Below, piece after piece: positions 59,297-64,000 of a DNA stretch of 64,000 bases. The notes below the pieces were generated by a model. That model was not told the DNA's origin. It made no database searches and saw only the letters and a program-made list of their open reading frames with translations. The position numbers and the translations under genes were made by a program. The first letter of the stretch is position 1; the number at the start of each line of letters is the position of its first letter. Source of the DNA: Bacteroidota bacterium (GTDB lineage Bacteria; Bacteroidota; Bacteroidia; AKYH767-A; OLB10); NCBI GenBank assembly GCA_016722525.1, contig JADKJB010000001.1, forward strand, positions 558,001 through 622,000, written 5' to 3'.

Positions 59297-59926
59297 CTAG
59301 TTTTCCTTACTAAAAATAAATTCATCACCTTTGAGCAAAGGGTGAATGCCTTTCAGGGTTTTACCATCAAATTTATAGGTTACATTAGTAAAATAAAAAT
59401 TCATGATTGTCGGGTCAATAGTAAATTCAAAATAATTATCATCAGGATGAAGAGGTTCAAAAGCATAAGTGCGTTCCGGACAAAGTTCAAAAAACAATTC
59501 TATTTTGGTGAATTTTGTGGATTCAATTTCAATGACACCATCGCTGCCAATTTTCATAAATTCTGAATCCTTGCCATCATACAATCGGGCGTAATTAAAA
59601 GAAAGTAACATGGTATTGGATTCATTTATTACAATAACTGTTTTTTTACTGTTTGTCTTTTCACTTTTCTTTAAAATGTAACCCGGAGAAGATTTCCCCG
59701 GAGTATTAAACGTGATTTGATTTCCATTCACTGTCCATGTACCTTTTCCTGTACGATCTAAAGCTCCCTGAGAAAAGAAAAATTCAAAGGTTGAATCTGC
59801 ATCAACTTTAAAACCTGATGCGGTCTCCATAACACTTTCCAAATAGTAAATGCCAACAGGTGAAGTTGGTTGAGAATTCATATTAGAGTAAAATAAAGTA
59901 AGTAGGAAAACCGACAGGTATTTCAT
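59297..59926 (-). CDS. secreted protein of unknown function
   Basis: 209 residues from the ATG at 59926, where a signal peptide starts (MKYLSVFLLTLFYSNMNSQ); the frame extends eight codons further. The mature protein reads GIYYLESVMETASGF ... FEFFFSQGALDRTGKGTWTVNGNQITF, a lipocalin-like beta pattern common in Bacteroidota DUF proteins. I cannot assign a family. Convergent with the MFS gene. Confidence 0.7.
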   Translation of the reverse strand: MKYLSVFLLTLFYSNMNSQPTSPVGIYYLESVMETASGFKVDADSTFEFFFSQGALDRTGKGTWTVNGNQITFNTPGKSSPGYILKKSEKTNSKKTVIVINESNTMLLSFNYARLYDGKDSEFMKIGSDGVIEIESTKFTKIELFFELCPERTYAFEPLHPDDNYFEFTIDPTIMNFYFTNVTYKFDGKTLKGIHPLLKGDEFIFSKEN

Positions 59927-60018
59927 TTTGTTGAGGTTTGACAAATTCAAAGTTAAGAAATAATATTAAAATTGCCACCAAAACGTTTTTTATTTTGCAG
60001 TAGAGACACCATGCATGG

Positions 60019-60062
60019 ATTTTACAGTAGAGAAAGCAGGCATGCTTTCTCTACTGTAAAAT
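60019..60062. repeat. perfect 20-base palindrome, REP-like, possible terminator
   Basis: A 20-base perfect stem (60019-60038, ATTTTACAGTAGAGAAAGCA, with 60043-60062) closes a four-base loop. It lies 36 bases after the stop of the minus-strand radical SAM gene, so it could terminate that transcript. It is directly preceded by a half-copy of a related element (59993-60018, TTTTGCAGTAGAGACACC followed by ATGCATGG) that shares TTTTxCAGTAGAGA but lacks its right arm. Palindromes of this GTAGAGA type recur in Bacteroidota genomes as I recall. Confidence 0.65.
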
Positions 60063-60097
60063 AAATATATTTAATTGCAAACATTTTTAAAAATCAA

Positions 60098-61156
60098 TCA
60101 AAAATCCAACTGCAACTGATCCACGCTTCCGGGTCTGCGAAATAAAGAATAATTGTAATCGGGAAATTTTCTTCTTTCCATATGTCGCTTTACCGACAAT
60201 TTAAACAGCTGATTGATCGATTCAGCAATTTTTCCTTCACCTCTCATTCTTTTTCCAAACCTGTTGTCATTCACCTGACCTCCATGTGTTTCTGAAATAT
60301 GATTCCAAATCTTTTCTGCTGCGTCGGGCAGATTTTTATAGAGCCAGTCGTGAAAGATCTCTTTAACAGATCCATTAAGCCTCACCATAGTATAACCTGC
60401 TGCCAGTGCGCCACAATCAGCAGCAACTTTGATAAGTTCAGGTATTTCATCCGAATTTAATCCGGGAATAATTGGGGCAGTCATCACTCCGGTTGGTATT
60501 CCATTTGAATTTAAAAGTTCAATGACTTTCAATCTGTTTTTTGTTGTAGCCGTTCTTGGTTCCATCAGCAGCCGCAATTCTTCTCTCAAAGTTGTAATGG
60601 AAATCATTACATGTACGAGACCTTCTTTTGCCATTTCAGAAAGCAAATCAATATCTCTTAATATTAAACTGTTTTTGGTAATGATTCCCACTGGATGTTT
60701 GTATTCATAAAATACTTCAAGCAATGATCTGGTAATTTTTAATTTTCTTTCAATGGGTTGATAACAATCTGTATTTCCCGAAAGGCTAACCGAATCCGCA
60801 ACATAATTTTTGTTGTTAAACTGTTTTTTTAATATTTCAGCTGCATTTGGTTTTGCAATAATCTTTTGCTCAAAATCAAGACCTGCACTGTACCCCCAAT
60901 ACTGATGTGCATTTCGGGCATAACAATATATGCAACCATGCTCGCATCCCTGATAAGGATTAATGGAATAGGCAAAAGGCAAATCCGGGCTGTCCGTTTT
61001 ATTCAATACCGATTTGGGATTTTCTAACAAAATTTCCGTCTTGCCACCAAAGTCCGGCAGCTCATCAATCCCTTCAAAATGTTCTAATACATATTGCTGA
61101 TCAGAAAACCTGTTCTTTGTATTTAGTTGCGCACCCCGACCTTTTATATAATCCAT
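60098..61156 (-). CDS. PA0069/Rv2578c-family radical SAM protein
   Basis: 352 residues. The radical SAM cluster motif is CEHGCIYCYARNAHQYWG, preceded by YSINPYQG and followed by VSLSGNTDCYQP, GIITKNSLILRDID and ISITTL. This pattern is typical of the family related to spore photoproduct lyase, without proven reaction. Cytosolic, monocistronic. A palindrome follows its stop. Confidence 0.9.
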   Translation of the reverse strand: MDYIKGRGAQLNTKNRFSDQQYVLEHFEGIDELPDFGGKTEILLENPKSVLNKTDSPDLPFAYSINPYQGCEHGCIYCYARNAHQYWGYSAGLDFEQKIIAKPNAAEILKKQFNNKNYVADSVSLSGNTDCYQPIERKLKITRSLLEVFYEYKHPVGIITKNSLILRDIDLLSEMAKEGLVHVMISITTLREELRLLMEPRTATTKNRLKVIELLNSNGIPTGVMTAPIIPGLNSDEIPELIKVAADCGALAAGYTMVRLNGSVKEIFHDWLYKNLPDAAEKIWNHISETHGGQVNDNRFGKRMRGEGKIAESINQLFKLSVKRHMERRKFPDYNYSLFRRPGSVDQLQLDF

Positions 61157-61378
61157 TCTACGATTGTAATACTGTCAAACCATTCTTGCTAAATATAGTT
61201 AACAGTTTTCATAAATGATGGTTTTTCTCTTTAACCACTTAATTATAAAAAAGCACGAAATCCCACTAATTAATTTTACTCAATTAGTGCGTGCGTGTCA
61301 GATTAAAATCTTCATTTAACCAAATAACAACTTAAATGAACAGACTTATAAACAGAAACAAAAGCTCTGATAAAAGCC

Positions 61379-62803
61379 TTATCTGATGGATACTTTTCGG
61401 ATGATTTTGTACCCTTCACTTTCCAAACAAACAAAATAAATGCCCGCTTCCAGAGTTGAAACCGGTACGTTTGTGGATAGATTATTTGAAAGCAATATTG
61501 GATTTGATTGGAAAACTTCTCTGCCTAACTGATCAAGTAGCGTAAGTTTTACGGCGCCGATAGAATTCATATAGGCACTAACAGTTATTAGATCGTCTGC
61601 TGGATTTGGAGAAACAGACAAGTTGTTAATTCCTGAAGATGTTTCATCAATTCCTGTGCTGGTACCAGTAGTAAATGTGAATTTAACAGAATAGAACCCT
61701 TGCACAGTCCCATTGGCACTGCGAACACGCCAGTAATAAAGAGTGTTAGGATTGAGTCCGTTCACCTGTTGAGTGGTTGAGGTTAATCCTGCAGTATTGT
61801 ATACCATAGAACTTACAGTAAATGTGCTTGAAGTTGAAACCTGCAAAGTGTAACTATCTGCACCCGGAACTGCCGACCATTCAAAAACAGGATTGATGGA
61901 GATGCCTGTTGAAGAATCGGTAGGCGAAATTAATGTGGCTGCTGCAGAAGCTGAAGTAAACGAATATATATTTGAATAAATACTTTCGTGTCCTCCATTG
62001 TTGGATTTAACTCTCCAATAGTAAGTAGTATTTCCCTGCAGCGTTGGGATGATGGTTGAATTTATTCCTGCATTTTTTGAAATGTCAATGGTGCTGAATC
62101 CCGGATCCGTACTTAATTCAAGAGTATACATTACCGCACTGTTCACTGTTGACCAGGTAAATGATTGTGTGTTTAAAACACCGGCAGAACCATCCAAAGG
62201 AGTATTTAACACCGGTGCATCCGGCACACTATCGTTAACACCGGTATAGGTAACAATCATCGCAATTTTTTGAAGCGGGACATCATTCACATCCCTTGGA
62301 GCATTCACAATGGTATCAACGATATCCATTCCACTTGTTACTTTTCCGAATACGGTATAATTGCCATCCAGAAAAGTTGCATTCGCAACACATATATAAA
62401 ATTGGGAGTTAGCACTGTTTGGATCATTGTCGCGTGCCGCCCCGATTATCCCACGTAAGTGACGCACAACACTAAACTCCGCATTAACCGTTACCTGCCA
62501 GGGTTGTCCCTGTCCCCAGGTAGAAATCGGACCGCTGATAGTATTCGGATCACCACCCTGAATAACAAATCCAGGCACCACTCTGTGGAATGCGGTGCTG
62601 TCATAAAACTGATCATTCACCAGACTATCAAAATTCTGAACATGCAATGGAGCAATCAATGGAAATAATTCAATATTAAACGTACCCAAAGGATTGCCTG
62701 CACGGGTAGTGGAAATCTGGTATTGGGGTTTATCGATGCCCGCTTGTCCGTAGACATTTAATTGAAACAATAAGGCAAATAATGCCATGATTACCTTTTT
62801 CAT
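61379..62803 (-). CDS. T9SS-secreted cyclophilin-type peptidyl-prolyl isomerase with FN3 domains
   Basis: 474 residues. A signal peptide (about 1-19) is followed by a cyclophilin domain (about 28-190) with YDSTAFHRVVPGFVIQGGDP, NSANSQFYICV and NYTVFGKVTSGMDIVD, the catalytic Arg in FHR included. Two fibronectin type III-like domains follow (about 200-380, each ending TYYWRVKSNNG or LYYWRVRSANG). The type A sorting tail is SVSPNPADDLITV ... GIYFVCLESEGYK. It should catalyse proline isomerisation outside the outer membrane. A secreted foldase carrying a T9SS tail is uncommon. Confidence 0.93.
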   Translation of the reverse strand: MKKVIMALFALLFQLNVYGQAGIDKPQYQISTTRAGNPLGTFNIELFPLIAPLHVQNFDSLVNDQFYDSTAFHRVVPGFVIQGGDPNTISGPISTWGQGQPWQVTVNAEFSVVRHLRGIIGAARDNDPNSANSQFYICVANATFLDGNYTVFGKVTSGMDIVDTIVNAPRDVNDVPLQKIAMIVTYTGVNDSVPDAPVLNTPLDGSAGVLNTQSFTWSTVNSAVMYTLELSTDPGFSTIDISKNAGINSTIIPTLQGNTTYYWRVKSNNGGHESIYSNIYSFTSASAAATLISPTDSSTGISINPVFEWSAVPGADSYTLQVSTSSTFTVSSMVYNTAGLTSTTQQVNGLNPNTLYYWRVRSANGTVQGFYSVKFTFTTGTSTGIDETSSGINNLSVSPNPADDLITVSAYMNSIGAVKLTLLDQLGREVFQSNPILLSNNLSTNVPVSTLEAGIYFVCLESEGYKIIRKVSIR

Positions 62804-62982
62804 GAATAGTGGGGTTTAAGGAAGTTGTTTAAGCTTCTAAAATTAGTTATTTATTTCAAACAAACAGTATAGTGATTTCCGGGATCCCGGCAGAATATTT
62901 ATGGAAAGCAGAAATTAATTAAATTGTTTTTAATTGAATCCTGCATTTCATACTTTTACTTCAATTTAATTAGCCACCCCTC

Positions 62983-63366
62983 ATGAGCAAACGTAAAGTA
63001 TTTATTGTTGAAGATGACCCTCTTTTTGCCGAAATGTTAAAATATTACCTGAAGTCACGTCCCCATTGGGAAGGGTCATATTTTCCCACAGGTGAAGAAT
63101 GTGTTCAGGTCGCTTATCAAGACCCTGATGTGGTTATCATTGATTATCAGCTCGATAATTTACAGGCCGGTGGTATGAATGGAATTGAGACCATGGTGCA
63201 GCTTAAGAAAATTGCCCCTGGGGCTCATTGCGTTTTCCTTTCCGGACAAAAAAGATATGGCGTTGCTCTCCAAACTATTTCTCATGGCGCTGAAAACTAT
63301 ATTTTTAAAGACGAAAATGCTTTCGCGGAAATCGGGAAAATATTAGACACTCTCCCTGTAGACTAA
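62983..63366 (+). CDS. stand-alone response-regulator receiver protein
   Basis: 127 residues, receiver domain only. The acidic pocket is IVEDDPLF, the phosphoacceptor Asp54 is in VVIIDYQLDN, the Thr/Ser position is VFLSGQ and the Lys is in NYIFKDENA. There is no output domain, so it may act by protein-protein contact or as a phosphate sink. No kinase gene is adjacent; the XRE gene follows 109 bases later. Confidence 0.9.
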   Translation: MSKRKVFIVEDDPLFAEMLKYYLKSRPHWEGSYFPTGEECVQVAYQDPDVVIIDYQLDNLQAGGMNGIETMVQLKKIAPGAHCVFLSGQKRYGVALQTISHGAENYIFKDENAFAEIGKILDTLPVD

Positions 63367-63475
63367 CTCTTTGGTCTCTACTTTTTTCAAGTTTTTTATG
63401 AAGCAAGGTACTTTTTGTTGATTACTTATTTTTGTAATTTTACAATCGTTCGGCAATTTAAAGCCTATTCTCACC

Positions 63476-63685
63476 ATGGAAGAACCATTGAATCAACTCG
63501 GAAACCTTATTCGACTGAGACGTAAAGAGCTGAAAATTAAGCAGGAAGACCTTGCTGAAACGACACAAGTAGCATTGCGAACCATTCGGGACCTGGAGAA
63601 GGGAATTGGAAACCCCTCGGTTCATACTATCCAAAAATTGATGGAAATTTTAGGAATTGAACTGATATTCAGATTACGAAAATGA
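63476..63685 (+). CDS. XRE-family HTH protein, HipB-like antitoxin
   Basis: 69 residues, one helix-turn-helix domain (LGNLIRLRRKELKIKQEDLAETTQVALRTIRDLEKG-x-GNPS), then a short tail (LMEILGIELIFRLRK). Length and position match HipB-type antitoxins. Its stop overlaps the next ATG by four bases (ATGA), as in hipBA operons. It probably represses its own operon and neutralises the downstream HipA-like protein. Confidence 0.8.
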   Translation: MEEPLNQLGNLIRLRRKELKIKQEDLAETTQVALRTIRDLEKGIGNPSVHTIQKLMEILGIELIFRLRK

Positions 63686-64000
63686 ATAAATCACAGTTTG
63701 CAACTCCAAGGTGTCCGGGATCTTTAAAAGACGGCTTCGCAACTTACAACTCGGCCACTTTGCGTGGATTGTTTAATGGTCATAGAGTTTTTCATGTGTT
63801 GCCGGAAGCTCCTCAGGGAATTAAGTGGGCGGATGCGCAGATTCACAGCAACCATTTTGGCAATCAACAGTGGTACCGGATGCAATTGGAGAAAAATATT
63901 TTAAAACCAAAAGCTAATGGTGGGTGGCTCCTTAAAACCGTTTCCTCCGGGGCCGGTAACGTCCAGTTTCCTTATGAACAGGCTGCAAATGAACATTTAT
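63682..64000 (+). CDS. HipA-like kinase toxin, cut by the window edge
   Basis: 106 codons from the ATG at 63682 remain open to the window end. The start MNKSQFATPRCPGSLKDGFATYN, then ATLRGLFNGHRVFHVLP, resembles the N-terminal lobe of a Bacteroidota HipA subfamily as I remember it. The end GNVQFPYEQAANEHL carries the NEHL motif typical of HipA, where the usual SISGVQEK loop is replaced by a diverged FGNQQWYRMQLEKN. The family is inferred from context and these motifs. The kinase domain is not visible. Confidence 0.55.
   Translation, partial: MNKSQFATPRCPGSLKDGFATYNSATLRGLFNGHRVFHVLPEAPQGIKWADAQIHSNHFGNQQWYRMQLEKNILKPKANGGWLLKTVSSGAGNVQFPYEQAANEHL

Noticed and set aside
1..64000. tRNA, rRNA, insertion sequence, prophage or integron genes
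   Set aside because: No T-loop consensus in a foldable context, no transposase or integrase motifs, and no phage structural genes were found.

Overview
The window looks like a chromosomal segment of a member of the Bacteroidota, probably Chitinophagales/Sphingobacteriales-like. The base composition is AT-rich. At least seven secreted proteins end in type IX secretion (T9SS) sorting domains: six complete type A tails and one type B (gliding-motility type). Other Bacteroidota hallmarks are a reg_prop/Y_Y_Y sensor kinase with a LytTR regulator, SusD-free lipoproteins, a Zn-dependent M13 peptidase and weak ribosome binding sites. I found no rRNA, tRNA, CRISPR array, integrase or transposase.

Layout. 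1-3.5 kb: two convergent T9SS proteins with a hairpin between them. 3.6-6.1 kb: a small membrane protein and a large protein made of thirty 17-residue repeats. 6.2-10.9 kb: a putative LytTR operator, a propeller-type sensor kinase and its LytTR response regulator. 10.9-16.3 kb: YceI, a zinc peptidase, an MmcQ/YjbR protein, a secreted carboxylesterase and small proteins. 16.4-19.0 kb: a complete Mla/Mce lipid-transport operon (permease, ATPase, MlaD). 19.3-30.4 kb: surface and periplasmic proteins (MORN protein, transglutaminase-like protein, PKD/T9SS protein, esterases, TonB-like protein). 30.6-35.5 kb: acetyltransferase, cytochrome-like protein, M13 peptidase, LamG protein. 35.7-40.4 kb: a tightly packed minus-strand run of seven genes (outer-membrane protein, YHS, DoxX, DinB, NRDE/TANGO2, ATP-grasp, LysE). 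40.5-47.4 kb: MsrB, lipoprotein, DoxX, MFS transporter, a very large T9SS propeller protein. 47.7-52.3 kb: an ABC-F protein and an App1 phosphatase/APH-like kinase/methyltransferase run. 52.6-55.8 kb: a lipoprotein with a duplicated His/Cys motif and a second Mla operon. 56-64 kb: type B T9SS protein, MFS transporter, radical SAM protein, secreted cyclophilin, a lone receiver protein and a HipBA-like toxin-antitoxin pair cut by the window edge.

A striking technical or biological feature is ten single-base frameshifts in nine otherwise intact, recognisable genes. Nine of the ten are repaired by adding one base, usually to a short A/T run, and one by removing one base. This is the pattern expected of homopolymer errors in a long-read or pyrosequencing assembly, so I annotate these genes as single loci and describe each break.

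The most interesting biology is the seven-gene 35.7-40.4 kb run, which pairs amide ligation (ATP-grasp), a putative Ntn-type hydrolase (NRDE), a DinB/BstA-like protein and a LysE exporter. Also notable are the candidate LytTR operator placed between the sensor system and the 17-residue-repeat protein, the duplicated HG-PGH-C lipoprotein, and a T9SS-secreted cyclophilin.
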